Assembly (NCBI RefSeq): GCF_016908415.1
Contig: NZ_JAFBDW010000002.1
Coordinates: forward strand, 62,001 to 126,000
From: Caldicoprobacter guelmensis
GTDB taxonomy: Bacteria > Bacillota > Clostridia > Caldicoprobacterales > Caldicoprobacteraceae
DNA length: 64,000 nucleotides
Reading direction: 5' to 3'
Shown here: positions 17,515 through 25,868 of the stretch, piece after piece
Position numbering within the stretch: position 1 is the first letter of the stretch
Layout: each line of letters begins with the position of its first letter
Notes under the pieces: model-generated
What the model was told of the DNA's origin: nothing
Databases searched by the model: none
Seen by the model: the letters and a program-made list of their open reading frames with translations, nothing else
Made by a program: the position numbers and the translations under genes

Positions 17515-18174
17515 ATGTATCACAAGCTGATGGATATATATTACAGGATGTATAAACATTTTGGGCCCAGACACTGGTGGCCAGCCGATACGCCGTTTGA
17601 GGTGGTGGTAGGGGCGATACTCACCCAGAGCGTTGCGTGGCGAAATGTTGAACAGGCCATAAAAAATTTAAAACAGGGTGGGCTCCTGGACCTGGTAGCC
17701 ATAGCTCAGGCTCAGCTTGATGAGCTGGCCCAGCTTATACGCCCCACCCGGTATTACAATACAAAAGCCAAGAAACTCCAGGCCTTCTGCAGGCATGTGG
17801 TGGAGAATTATGATGGGTCGCTGGAGCGCTTTTTTGCCAAGGACTTGTGGCCTTTGAGGGAGGAGCTTTTGGGGATATACGGCATAGGCGAGGAGACAGC
17901 CGACAGCATATTGCTTTACGCCGCTGAGAAACCCATATTTGTGGTAGATGCCTATACGAGAAGGATATTTTCCAGGCTGGGTATGGTGGATGCCGATATA
18001 AAATACGGCCAACTTCAAAGATTTTTCATGGATCACATTCCGCCTGATGTAATGCTTTACAACGAGTATCATGCGCAGATTGATGCGGTGGGCAACCATT
18101 ATTGCGCAGCCAAAAAGCCATCATGTGAGGAGTGTCCGTTAAAGGCTTTGTGCGGATTTGTCCCCTCTGTCTAA
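17515..18174 (+). CDS. Endonuclease III-superfamily DNA glycosylase (MagIII-like)
   Basis: A 219-residue HhH-GPD protein for base excision repair. It has the helix-hairpin-helix LLGIYGIGEETADSILLYA, the catalytic Asp in VVDAYTRRIF, and a C-terminal Fe-S loop with spacing C-x6-C-x2-C-x5-C. The Lys that makes classical EndoIII a bifunctional lyase is Glu here (GIGEET), so it is probably a monofunctional glycosylase. Resemblance is closest to the 3-methyladenine glycosylase branch (MagIII) of this superfamily. Start after CTGGAGG. It follows the orphan methyltransferase in the same direction. Confidence 0.87.
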   Translation: MYHKLMDIYYRMYKHFGPRHWWPADTPFEVVVGAILTQSVAWRNVEQAIKNLKQGGLLDLVAIAQAQLDELAQLIRPTRYYNTKAKKLQAFCRHVVENYDGSLERFFAKDLWPLREELLGIYGIGEETADSILLYAAEKPIFVVDAYTRRIFSRLGMVDADIKYGQLQRFFMDHIPPDVMLYNEYHAQIDAVGNHYCAAKKPSCEECPLKALCGFVPSV

Positions 18175-18271
18175 TTTGCTTGTACTGTTTACGCGTTGTT
18201 TGCTATTGCTTGTGATAAACTGTTTTTGGTTTTAAAGAAGATACTGCCTTGTTGTTGAGCTTTTCTGATTT

Positions 18272-18484
18272 TCAATCTTCTTTTGTTTTGGCCACGTAAG
18301 GCTCATTGTGTTGTGATTTGGTCTTGCCTTTTTCCTGGAGTTCTGCTCCACGCTTGTGTGTTCCTTCTAAGCCTGTCCAGGCATGAAAGGTTGATATAAA
18401 CTCTCCGTAAGCGCTTTTATCTTGCAGGATGTCGTTTACCATATCATCTTTTTGGACGCGCCTTTTCTTTGCCAAGGTTATCAC
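18272..18484 (-). CDS. Small hydrophilic protein, unknown
   Basis: A 70-codon minus-strand ORF starting GTG with AAGGGAAGG just upstream; an in-frame TTG nine bases later is better spaced from that site and would give a protein starting MAKKRRVQKDDMVNDI. It is Lys/Glu/Gln-rich with no membrane segment or known motif. The gap between neighbours (18175-18643) would otherwise be empty. Composition fits a small spore or DNA-associated protein, but I do not recognise a family and it could be chance. Confidence 0.4.
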   Translation of the reverse strand: MITLAKKRRVQKDDMVNDILQDKSAYGEFISTFHAWTGLEGTHKRGAELQEKGKTKSQHNEPYVAKTKED

Positions 18485-18643
18485 CTTCCCTTTTTTGATT
18501 ATTGTACTGTTAGTCTGTACATATACGCTATTTTTTATTTAAAATTCTTGTTAAGTTTCCCTTTTGCGGACCAGGTAAAAATGTGGTAAAATATCTTCGA
18601 TGGTGTTTTAAAGGATAAGGGGAGAAAGGGTTATGAGATAAAT

Positions 18644-19282
18644 ATGAGCCTGTGGGGGATATTTTTAAGTGCGCTTATAATAGGTTTTTCAGGAGCCATG
18701 ATGCCGGGCCCTATGATGGGCGTCACTATTGACGGGAGCCTTAAAAAGGGGGCAGTGGCTGGACCAGTAGTGGTGTTGGGGCATGGGGTCCTTGAATTTA
18801 TACTGGTTATGGTTATGGCATTTGGTTTGAAGGATTTTTTTGCCAACCTCAAGGTGGCGGGACTGATAGGCCTGGTGGGCGGAGCGTTTTTGATGTGGAT
18901 GGGCTTTAACATGGTAAGGTCGGCTGTGCACAACGCTGTTCCCCTACAGGATGGCGCTAAAGGTTGTTTGAATGTTCAAAATCTGGCACTGGCAGGGGCG
19001 GTGGTCAGCATCACCAACCCGTATTTTATAATGTGGTGGGCTACCACTGGTATGGAAATGATACGTCAGGCTTATGTCCTGCGATTTTGGGGAGTGGCCT
19101 TCTTCTACGTGGGTCACATACTATCAGACCTCATATGGTACTCTGCCGTTTCTGTGGGGATATCCAGAGGAAAGAAGGTTTTGAGCGACCGTCTGTATCG
19201 CTGGATAATCTTTGCGTTGGGACTATTTTTGATTGGATTTTCGTTGTACTTTATGTACAGCGGAGTAGAAATGCTTATATAA
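18644..19282 (+). CDS. LysE family translocator
   Basis: 212 residues with six predicted membrane helices. The N-terminal GFSGAMMPGPMMGVTIDGSL is the LysE/RhtB signature region, and SITNPYFIMWWATTG is the conserved mid-protein block. Members export amino acids or related metabolites. A GGGGAGAAAGGG stretch lies 13 or more bases upstream of the ATG. A SGNH hydrolase gene follows after 44 bases. Substrate unknown. Confidence 0.87.
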   Translation: MSLWGIFLSALIIGFSGAMMPGPMMGVTIDGSLKKGAVAGPVVVLGHGVLEFILVMVMAFGLKDFFANLKVAGLIGLVGGAFLMWMGFNMVRSAVHNAVPLQDGAKGCLNVQNLALAGAVVSITNPYFIMWWATTGMEMIRQAYVLRFWGVAFFYVGHILSDLIWYSAVSVGISRGKKVLSDRLYRWIIFALGLFLIGFSLYFMYSGVEMLI

Positions 19283-19326
19283 TTGTGCTTGAACGAGCAA
19301 TAATAAGCACTGGGGAGGTCGTTGAT

Positions 19327-19962
19327 ATGAGTACGTTGATAGAGGATGGGGCAGTGGTATTGTTTCAGGGCGACAGCATTACCGATTGTGGACGAAGCAG
19401 GAGTGATGATGGTGACTTGGGAAACGGTTATGCGAGTATGATAGCGGCCTGGTTCAACGCCGTTTATCCCGAAAAAAGGGTGAGGTTTATCAACAGGGGG
19501 ATAAGTGGTAACCGCGTAAGGGACCTTGTAGAGCGTTGGCAGCGTGACTGCATAGACCTTAATCCTTCCTGGGTGTCCATATTGATAGGCATAAATGACT
19601 GCTGGCGCAGGTATGACAGCAATGACCCCACACCAGTAGAAGTGTTCGCAGCGGGATACAGAAGGATCTTGACTGAGGTTTGCGAAAAGTTGCATGCCAA
19701 AATTATTATATGCGAGCCTTTTGTTCTGCCTGTGCCGGAAGACCGCAAGATGTGGCGGGAGGACCTGGACCCCAAAATCCACGTTGTACGGGAGCTGGCC
19801 AGGGAGTTTGGTGCATTGTACGTCCCCTTGGATGGTATTTTCGCCTCAGCTGCCGCAAAACGCGAACCGGAGTTTTGGGCACCTGATGGGGTTCATCCCT
19901 CTCGGGCGGGACATGCGCTCATTGCCCGTGCTTGGCTGCAAACAGTCAAGGCGGAACTTTAG
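19327..19962 (+). CDS. SGNH/GDSL hydrolase
   Basis: 211-residue cytoplasmic esterase-like protein. Block I is LFQGDSITD with the nucleophile Ser, block II Gly is in NRGISGNRVRDL, block III is IGINDCW (GxND), and block V is APDGVHPSRAGH with the catalytic Asp/His. Members deacylate acetylated sugars or lipids. ATG 19327 has GGGGAGG eight bases upstream. A much longer frame that opens at 18964 runs through lysE and is not used. Confidence 0.87.
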   Translation: MSTLIEDGAVVLFQGDSITDCGRSRSDDGDLGNGYASMIAAWFNAVYPEKRVRFINRGISGNRVRDLVERWQRDCIDLNPSWVSILIGINDCWRRYDSNDPTPVEVFAAGYRRILTEVCEKLHAKIIICEPFVLPVPEDRKMWREDLDPKIHVVRELAREFGALYVPLDGIFASAAAKREPEFWAPDGVHPSRAGHALIARAWLQTVKAEL

Positions 19963-20106
19963 AGGTATCCGAAAGTTTTTAAGCTTTGTGCTGTTTTGTA
20001 TGTGAGATTGGTTTAAAGCAAAAGTGTTTTCTTAAAGCAAGTTTTGCGATGAATGGTAGAGAGAACGGAATTTGACATTTTAAAAGGAAGGAGGAAGGCG
20101 TTTTAT

Positions 20107-20227
20107 CTTCCAACCTGTGCTGTGCAGGATGATGCCATTATGGCTTGTGAGCGTTGGATATGTTTTTTCAACTTGACACGGCTATGGTGGTGATGTGCAG
20201 GAAGCACAGGCAGGCACAGGTTGGAGG
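20107..20227 (+). promoter_or_regulatory. Leader inverted repeat covering the mtnP ribosome site
   Basis: TCCAACCTGTGC (20109-20120) is perfectly complementary to GCACAGGTTGGA (20214-20225), and pairing extends two more bases (C-G, U-G) so the GGAGG at 20223-20227 is buried. A second GCACAGG at 20204-20210 could compete for the same left arm, and GGAGGAAG at about 20090-20097 can also pair with CTTCC of the left arm. This looks like a switchable leader. No S-box or other known riboswitch core is visible. Confidence 0.5.
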
Positions 20228-20244
20228 TTTTGTGCCGCAGTGCT

Positions 20245-21024
20245 ATGGAACACAGGGCTGATATAGGAGTATTCGGTGGTTCGGGATTTTATTCCTTTTT
20301 AGAGGATGTGGAGGAAATAACGGTTCCCACTCCTTACGGGGCGCCCAGCGATAAGATTGCCGTGGTTAGGATAGGGGACAAACGTGTAGCCTTTCTTCCA
20401 CGGCATGGAAAGGACCACAGATATCCGCCACACAAGATCCCTTACAGGGCAAATCTGTATGCTATGAAAGAATTGGGGGTCAAGCAGATCATTGCACCAA
20501 CTGCATCGGGGAGCTTACAGCCCCACATCAAACCCGGTGATTTCGTGGTGTGCGACCAGTTTGTTGACAGGACATGGGGCAGGGAGGATACGTTTTTTGA
20601 AGGGCCAGTGGTGAGGCATGTAAGCGCGGCATACCCTTATTGCCACAGGTTGCGCAAGCTGGCGGTAGAGACCGGTAGGGAACAGGGTATAACCATCCAC
20701 GATGGGGGTACGGTGGTGGTAATACAGGGGCCAAGGTTTTCTACTAAGGCGGAAAGCCGTTGGTTCAGCAGCATGGGCTGGGAAGTCATAAACATGACCC
20801 AGTATCCAGAGGTGATTTTGGCACGGGAACTGGGCATGTGTTATGTAAACATTGCCCTAATTACCGATTATGATGCAGGGCTTGAAGGGCGCGACGATAT
20901 AGCTCCTGTGACCGAAGAAGAGGTCTTTAGGGTCTTTAAGGAAAATAACGATAAGGTGAGGAACCTCATAATGGCCATGATTGAGAAGATGGACGTAAAC
21001 GTCGAGTGTGACTGCTGCAAGTGA
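20245..21024 (+). CDS. mtnP: S-methyl-5'-thioadenosine phosphorylase
   Basis: Cleaves MTA, the by-product of polyamine synthesis, to adenine and methylthioribose-1-phosphate. The protein (about 259 residues) has ADIGVFGGSGFYSF, the phosphate-binding FLPRHGKDHRYPPHKI, TASGSLQPHIKPGDFV and the purine-site segment VINMTQYPEVILARELG with NMTxxPE, then ITDYDAGLEG. Start is ambiguous: GGAGG at 20223-20227 lies 17 bases before ATG 20245; TTG 20230 and 20221 are in frame. mtnA follows at about 200 bases, so the two act in sequence. The upstream inverted repeat may control translation. Confidence 0.92.
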   Translation: MEHRADIGVFGGSGFYSFLEDVEEITVPTPYGAPSDKIAVVRIGDKRVAFLPRHGKDHRYPPHKIPYRANLYAMKELGVKQIIAPTASGSLQPHIKPGDFVVCDQFVDRTWGREDTFFEGPVVRHVSAAYPYCHRLRKLAVETGREQGITIHDGGTVVVIQGPRFSTKAESRWFSSMGWEVINMTQYPEVILARELGMCYVNIALITDYDAGLEGRDDIAPVTEEEVFRVFKENNDKVRNLIMAMIEKMDVNVECDCCK

Positions 21025-21227
21025 TTTAGTCTTTTAATGAGAAGACCTGTAATGCTCCATCCAGATATTGCCTTGTTGTTATAGCTTGCTCATGAGTGCA
21101 ATCAGATGAAAAAGTTATTTCATGGTTTCCAGACAGGGAATATGATAAAAGCTATTGTACCAAGAGATTGAGCCTCCACGTGTCAGTAAGAAAAGGTGAA
21201 GATAACAAGAACAAGGAGGGAACAACC

Positions 21228-22265
21228 ATCAGGCCTATTGAATGGAAAAACGATAGACTGTACCTTCTTGATCAAACTATTCTTCCACATGAAAAAAAAT
21301 ACGTAGAGTGTTTCACGTATCAGGATGTGGCGAAAGCCATAAAGGAGATGATTGTACGAGGAGCGCCTGCTATCGGAGTTTCGGCGGCTTATGGCATAGT
21401 TTTGGGCGCTGCAGAATATAAAGGGAATTATGTGGAAGGGTTTTTAAAACACGTTGAAGCGGTAGCGCAGGTGCTTAAAAATACGCGTCCCACGGCTGTC
21501 AACCTTTTCTGGGCCATAGAGCGGATGCTGAAGGTGGCTTATGATAACAGGTACAGGCCGGTTGGGGACATCAAGGATATGCTGCTTAAAGAGGCTGACA
21601 AAATGGCACAGGAGGATGTTGAGACAAACCGCAGGATAGGCCGTTTTGGTCAGCAGCTTTTGAAAGATGGCGATGTGGTGCTGACACACTGCAATGCCGG
21701 AGCTCTGGCTACTGTAGGCTATGGTACTGCACTGGGAGTTATACGGGCGGCCCACGAGGCGGGCAAAAAGATTTCGGTATATGCCGACGAGACTCGTCCC
21801 TATCTACAGGGAGCAAGGCTGACTGCCTGGGAACTTATGGAGGAAGGCATACCGGTTACCTTGATCACCGATAGCATGGCGGGGTATTTTATGAAGAAAG
21901 GTGTTATATCGGCTGTCATCGTTGGTGCCGATAGAATTGCCGCCAATGGGGATGTGGCAAATAAGATAGGCACCTATACCCTAGCGGTGTTGGCAAAAGA
22001 AAACCGGATCCCGTTTTATGTGGCAGCTCCGGTATCTACCTTTGACCTTTCGCTAAAAAGTGGTGAGGATATACCTATTGAAGAAAGGGATGAACGAGAG
22101 GTTACTCATATAGGGGGGATACGTATTGCGCCTCAGGGGGTAAAGGTGGCCAACCCGGCTTTTGATGTAACGCCAAATCAATATGTAACCGCTATAATTA
22201 CTGATGTTGGAATTGTCTATCCTCCTTATGAACAAAATTTAAAAAAACTTTTAAATGATAAGTGA
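21228..22265 (+). CDS. mtnA: S-methyl-5-thioribose-1-phosphate isomerase
   Basis: Second step of methionine salvage, converting methylthioribose-1-phosphate to the ribulose form. Family motifs: MIVRGAPAIGVSAAYG, NTRPTAVNLFWAIERM, LTHCNAGALATVGYGTALGV with the catalytic Cys, and VVGADRIAANGDVANKIGTY with the Asp. Homologues start at the IRPIEWKNDRLYLLDQ block. The frame is open back to GTG 21096, but that start has no ribosome site and adds 44 residues not expected in the family. AAGGAGGG at 21213-21220 is seven bases before ATC 21228, so I infer an unusual ATC start (or a sequencing error in ATG). Confidence 0.85.
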   Translation: MRPIEWKNDRLYLLDQTILPHEKKYVECFTYQDVAKAIKEMIVRGAPAIGVSAAYGIVLGAAEYKGNYVEGFLKHVEAVAQVLKNTRPTAVNLFWAIERMLKVAYDNRYRPVGDIKDMLLKEADKMAQEDVETNRRIGRFGQQLLKDGDVVLTHCNAGALATVGYGTALGVIRAAHEAGKKISVYADETRPYLQGARLTAWELMEEGIPVTLITDSMAGYFMKKGVISAVIVGADRIAANGDVANKIGTYTLAVLAKENRIPFYVAAPVSTFDLSLKSGEDIPIEERDEREVTHIGGIRIAPQGVKVANPAFDVTPNQYVTAIITDVGIVYPPYEQNLKKLLNDK

Positions 22266-22418
22266 AAGTACGGTAAGTAAATGAAGAAGGCTGATTTTGG
22301 TGTATTTAAGCCTTCATTAGAAAAATACGGCATATAACAGCTTTATACAGGTTTGCATTATATTTCATCAAATAAAAACCAGTATAGCAGGCAAACTAAA
22401 AACAAGGAGGCGATAAAC

Positions 22419-22943
22419 ATGAAATTGATAAGATCCCTTGTTTTGTTTGCCTGTGCGTTACTGGTTTTAATGTTTTCTGTTTCATGCACTCAAAGGACTG
22501 CGCCGCGGCCAAACGCTCAGAATGTGCCACGCACAACCCGCTGGACTGCACCACCTAGGACGCCTACTACTCCGCCTGCGCCTAATGTCACACCTACAAG
22601 GGTTGATAACAGGCAGTATGTGAACAGGGCACGCCGCATTGCTGATAATGTGGCTGACCTTAAAGAGATTGAGTCGGCTACTTGTGTCATAAGTGGTAAT
22701 ACCGCAATTATAGGTGTGCAGTTTAGCGAGCAGTACAAGGGCAAAATGACCGACGAGATAAAGAAAAAGATCGATCAGATGGTCAAAAAGACTGATACTA
22801 GGATTAGGAGAGTTGCTGTTACTGCTGACCCTGACCTGGTGAGCCGTATACGGGACATTTTCAAGGACATAGGGCGAGGTAGGCCGCTGTCTGGTTTCGT
22901 TAAGGAGATTAATGAGCTGCTTAACAGGATACAGCCCAAGTAA
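22419..22943 (+). CDS. YhcN/YlaJ family sporulation lipoprotein
   Basis: About 174 residues. ATG 22419 follows AAGGAGG and opens a lipoprotein signal peptide ending in the lipobox LMFSVSC. After a Pro/Thr-rich linker comes the YhcN/YlaJ domain: ARRIADNVADLKEIESATCV, then VGVQF-like IIGVQFSEQYKG, then TDTRIRRVAVTADPDLVSRI. Such proteins sit on the forespore or spore membrane; B. subtilis YhcN is a spore protein. An upstream in-frame ATG at 22353 would hide the signal peptide and is rejected. Confidence 0.87.
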   Translation: MKLIRSLVLFACALLVLMFSVSCTQRTAPRPNAQNVPRTTRWTAPPRTPTTPPAPNVTPTRVDNRQYVNRARRIADNVADLKEIESATCVISGNTAIIGVQFSEQYKGKMTDEIKKKIDQMVKKTDTRIRRVAVTADPDLVSRIRDIFKDIGRGRPLSGFVKEINELLNRIQPK

Positions 22944-22981
22944 GGGATAGGGCTGCATGGCCCTGTCCCTTACTTATTTTG
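22938..22981 (+). terminator. Terminator of the YhcN/YlaJ gene
   Basis: Stem AAGTAAGGGATAGGGC / GCCCTGTCCCTTACTT overlapping the stop codon, followed by ATTTT. Long stem, short U-run. Confidence 0.7.
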
Positions 22982-23037
22982 ACGTTTTTTACCTGGAAAA
23001 TTGTATGATAAAATGATAAAATAAAAATGCAACCAAA

Positions 23038-23065
23038 TTGTAGTAATTAACCGGGCAAATATAGT
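23038..23065 (+). promoter_or_regulatory. Candidate promoter of the alpha/beta hydrolase gene
   Basis: TTGTAG (23038-23043), 16 bases, TATAGT (23060-23065), about 90 bases before the start codon. Confidence 0.4.
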
Positions 23066-23153
23066 ATACTTTTTAATAAACCAGATGTTATTGTTTGGTA
23101 AACGGAGAGTTGTTTCAAGGATTAACAAAACAAATTATAGGGAGGTAGTTTTT

Positions 23154-23927
23154 ATGCAAAAGGCTGTTGAATTACATAAAAATGGTATGACATTAAGGGG
23201 GATGTTGCACAAGCCCGATAATGTGACAGGGAAACTTCCTATGGCTCTGATCTTCCACGGTTTTACCGGTAACAAGATGGAACCTCACTTTATATTTGTC
23301 AAGCTGTCCAGGCGGCTGGAGCAGGCGGGTATTGCCAGTTTGAGGTTTGATTTTCTAGGAAGCGGAGAAAGCGATGGCGAGTTTAAGGATATGACGCTTT
23401 CGGGAGAACTTGACGATGCAGAAGCCATTTTAAATTATGCTAAAAGCCTGGAGTTTGTGGACAAAGACAAAATTTTTGCAGTGGGTTTGAGCATGGGTGG
23501 TGCAGTGGCCAGCATGCTGGCAGGGCGACATCCGCAAGATATTGCGGCCCTTTGTCTGTGGGCTCCGGCTGGCAATATGGGCCAGCTCATTCAAGAGAGG
23601 ATAAAACAGATCCAAGCAGCCGGGGTGAATATAGGCTCTATGGAGTATTTTGACCTGGGTGGTAACCTTGTAGGCAAAGGGTTTATAGAGGATGTATTGT
23701 CACTTGATATATTTAGCGTAGCTGCTCCTTATGATAAACGAGTATTGATTTTGCACGGAGACAGGGATGAGGCCGTACCTCTAAAGACATCCTACAGATA
23801 TCTGGAAGTTTACGGAGATAGAGCTAAACTACATGTGATAGAAGGAGCCGATCACACGTTTAATAAATGGGAATGGGAACAGGAGGTAATTGAGAAGACG
23901 GTTGAGTTTTTAAAGAGCCATGTGTAA
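23154..23927 (+). CDS. Alpha/beta hydrolase, cinnamoyl-esterase-like
   Basis: 257-residue cytoplasmic serine hydrolase. HGFTGNKMEPHF forms the oxyanion region, GLSMGG holds the nucleophile, HGDRDEAVP gives the Asp and GADHTFNK the His. The HGFTGNK and SMGG pattern is like the feruloyl/cinnamoyl esterases of rumen and gut Firmicutes (Est1E, LJ0536), but many related general esterases share it. ATG 23154 follows GGGAGG; the upstream frame start at 23085 has no ribosome site. Confidence 0.85.
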   Translation: MQKAVELHKNGMTLRGMLHKPDNVTGKLPMALIFHGFTGNKMEPHFIFVKLSRRLEQAGIASLRFDFLGSGESDGEFKDMTLSGELDDAEAILNYAKSLEFVDKDKIFAVGLSMGGAVASMLAGRHPQDIAALCLWAPAGNMGQLIQERIKQIQAAGVNIGSMEYFDLGGNLVGKGFIEDVLSLDIFSVAAPYDKRVLILHGDRDEAVPLKTSYRYLEVYGDRAKLHVIEGADHTFNKWEWEQEVIEKTVEFLKSHV

Positions 23928-24009
23928 GTTGTATTCCGGTTTTCCTTAGGCTGTCCCAAATACCGACTGTTGGGAATGGGGCAGCTTGAAAGGGAGGTGT
24001 GGCTAAAGC

Positions 24010-24672
24010 GTGTTTTGGGAGGATGTATTTAAGCTTGTGTTGGCCATGTTACTTGGGGGGCTTGTGGGGCTTGAGAGAGAGATCACAAACAGACCTGCTG
24101 GATTTCGGACTCATACCCTTGTTTGTATGGGTTCTACGCTGGTGATGGTTACGTCGATCCATCTCTTCAGGTTGTACCACGGCATGGTCAACCTGGATCC
24201 GGCACGCTTGGGTGCACAGGTCATAAGCGGCATCGGCTTTTTAGGGGCCGGTACCATACTCAAGGATAAGACCAGGGTGCGCGGGCTCACCACTGCTGCC
24301 AGCCTGTGGGTTGTGGCGTGTATTGGCTTGGCGGTGGGGGCCGGCTTGTACGAATTGTCCATACTCGTTGCGGTGCTTGCCTATATCACCTTGATATTGC
24401 TCAAAAAAATGGAACGATTTCTCAAAAATAAATCGAAAGTAGAAGAGATTGAACTTGATATGCGGAATGTGCCAGGTCAGATTGCGAAAGTGACCGAACG
24501 CATGGGGCGCTTAAATGTCCAGATAAGGGATATAAAAATGGAGCCTACCGACGAGCCGTGGGTTCAGACCAAGTTTTATGTAATGCTTCCTCGGGGTATG
24601 AAACGAGAGGAATTGATGAAGGAGCTTAAGACAGTGGATGGGGTTGTGGTGGTTTATACGGAAGAGGATTGA
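24010..24672 (+). CDS. MgtC/SapB family membrane protein
   Basis: 220 residues. The N-terminal half has four to five membrane helices with the family hallmark LLGGLVGLEREITNRPAGFRTHTLV and ISGIGFLGAGTI. The C-terminal 75 residues form an ACT-like soluble domain ending DGVVVVYTEED. MgtC proteins are linked to magnesium limitation and ATP synthase control in other bacteria; the role here is unknown. GTG start with GGGAGG 12 bases upstream. Confidence 0.87.
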   Translation: MFWEDVFKLVLAMLLGGLVGLEREITNRPAGFRTHTLVCMGSTLVMVTSIHLFRLYHGMVNLDPARLGAQVISGIGFLGAGTILKDKTRVRGLTTAASLWVVACIGLAVGAGLYELSILVAVLAYITLILLKKMERFLKNKSKVEEIELDMRNVPGQIAKVTERMGRLNVQIRDIKMEPTDEPWVQTKFYVMLPRGMKREELMKELKTVDGVVVVYTEED

Positions 24673-24737
24673 GGGCACAAAGTTTTTAGGTTATATCTGC
24701 CATTTTAAGAATTTATAGAATAGGAGTGGTATGATAG

Positions 24738-25691
24738 ATGTTTGAGCCTGCCAAAACTGCCCGTCCCTCTGTAGAGCTTTACGAGGAATACATTCAAGAC
24801 AAAAGCCGCCGACCCATAAAGGCTGGTATGGTGAAGTTTGCTACCAAAACCAAGAAGGATATATACAATATTACAGCGCCCTTTATTCATGAATCCGGGA
24901 AATATATGGCAGGACGTGTGGAAAACAGGCATGATGAGCTGTCCAAGGTATGGCTGTTTGTTGAAAACAATGGCAAGTGGGTGAGGTCGCCTGTAGCGCC
25001 GGAGTTCTTGCGCTTTCAGGATCCGTTTCTGACCAGGGTAGGAGAAGAGGTCATATTCGGCGGTGTACAGATCGATACAAATCCCATGAACGAAAACCAG
25101 ATCATTTGCTGGAGAACGCTGTTTTTCAGAGGAAAAAATTTTAGTGATATGAAGCTATTTGCTCGTGGTCCTAACGGCATGAAGGATATAAGGGTTGTGG
25201 GTCTAAAAGATGGCAAGATAGCGGTGTTTACCCGTCCACAAGGAGAGATAGGAGGCAGAGGGAAGATAGGGTATATAACTCTTAACTCGCTGGATGAGCT
25301 GAATGAAGACAACATCAACAAGGCTACTGTTTACCATTCCCATTTCATAGATCAGGAGTGGGGCGGCGTAAATGAAGTACATGTTCTGAAAAATGGACTT
25401 TTAGGTGTGTTAGGCCATATTGCTCGCTTTGACGAGGAGGGCAATCGCCACTATTATCCGATGGTGTTTGCGTTTGACCCAGAGTCTATGACTCATTCGC
25501 CTTTGAAGATTGTGGCTTGTAGGGATGACTTTTTACCCTCTCCGGCAAAACGAAATGACCTGTACGACGTGGTGTTCAGCGGTGGTTTGGTACGCCAGGA
25601 GGATGGGACTGCTGTACTTTATGCAGGCGTTTCGGATGCAACGGCCCAGTGGCTGGTGATACCTGATCCGTTTATCGAATATGAATCCTAA
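24738..25691 (+). CDS. DUF1861 family protein (GH130-like beta-propeller)
   Basis: 317 residues related to the five-bladed propeller fold of mannoside phosphorylases/hydrolases. Visible blocks: ITAPFIHESGKYMAGRVENR, RFQDPFLTRVGEEVIFGGV, NEVHVLKNGLLGVLGHIARF and DVVFSGGLVRQEDGTAVLYAG. The ENR, QDPF and SGG motifs sit where GH130 enzymes bind sugar and phosphate. No signal peptide. Activity has not been inferred beyond a glycan-related enzyme. Confidence 0.8.
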   Translation: MFEPAKTARPSVELYEEYIQDKSRRPIKAGMVKFATKTKKDIYNITAPFIHESGKYMAGRVENRHDELSKVWLFVENNGKWVRSPVAPEFLRFQDPFLTRVGEEVIFGGVQIDTNPMNENQIICWRTLFFRGKNFSDMKLFARGPNGMKDIRVVGLKDGKIAVFTRPQGEIGGRGKIGYITLNSLDELNEDNINKATVYHSHFIDQEWGGVNEVHVLKNGLLGVLGHIARFDEEGNRHYYPMVFAFDPESMTHSPLKIVACRDDFLPSPAKRNDLYDVVFSGGLVRQEDGTAVLYAGVSDATAQWLVIPDPFIEYES

Positions 25692-25791
25692 AGATTTAGC
25701 CATGCATAGAGTATTTTGGGTGGAATGCATTCATATTTGCCATAAGTGAGTGGCTTGGATTGAGAAAGCCACAGTGGATCCAGATTACGAC

Positions 25792-25831
25792 AAAAAAGGG
25801 GCCGAATAAAACGTTTATTCAGCCCCTTTTT
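25792..25831. terminator. Bidirectional terminator between DUF1861 gene and hcp
   Basis: AAAAAGGGGC-C-GAATAAA pairs with TTTATTC-A-GCCCCTTTTT. A/T runs on both sides let it end both the plus-strand DUF1861 gene and the minus-strand hcp gene. Confidence 0.9.
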
Positions 25832-25868
25832 GGCTCTATTTATTGGCCATTGGAAACAGATTTTAAAT

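Noticed and set aside
18964..19326. Long upstream extension of the SGNH hydrolase frame
   Set aside because: It overlaps lysE in another frame; ATG 19327 has a proper ribosome site and the family starts there.
19963..20244. SAM-I (S-box) riboswitch upstream of mtnP
   Set aside because: No S-box core or terminator seen; only the inverted repeat is supported.
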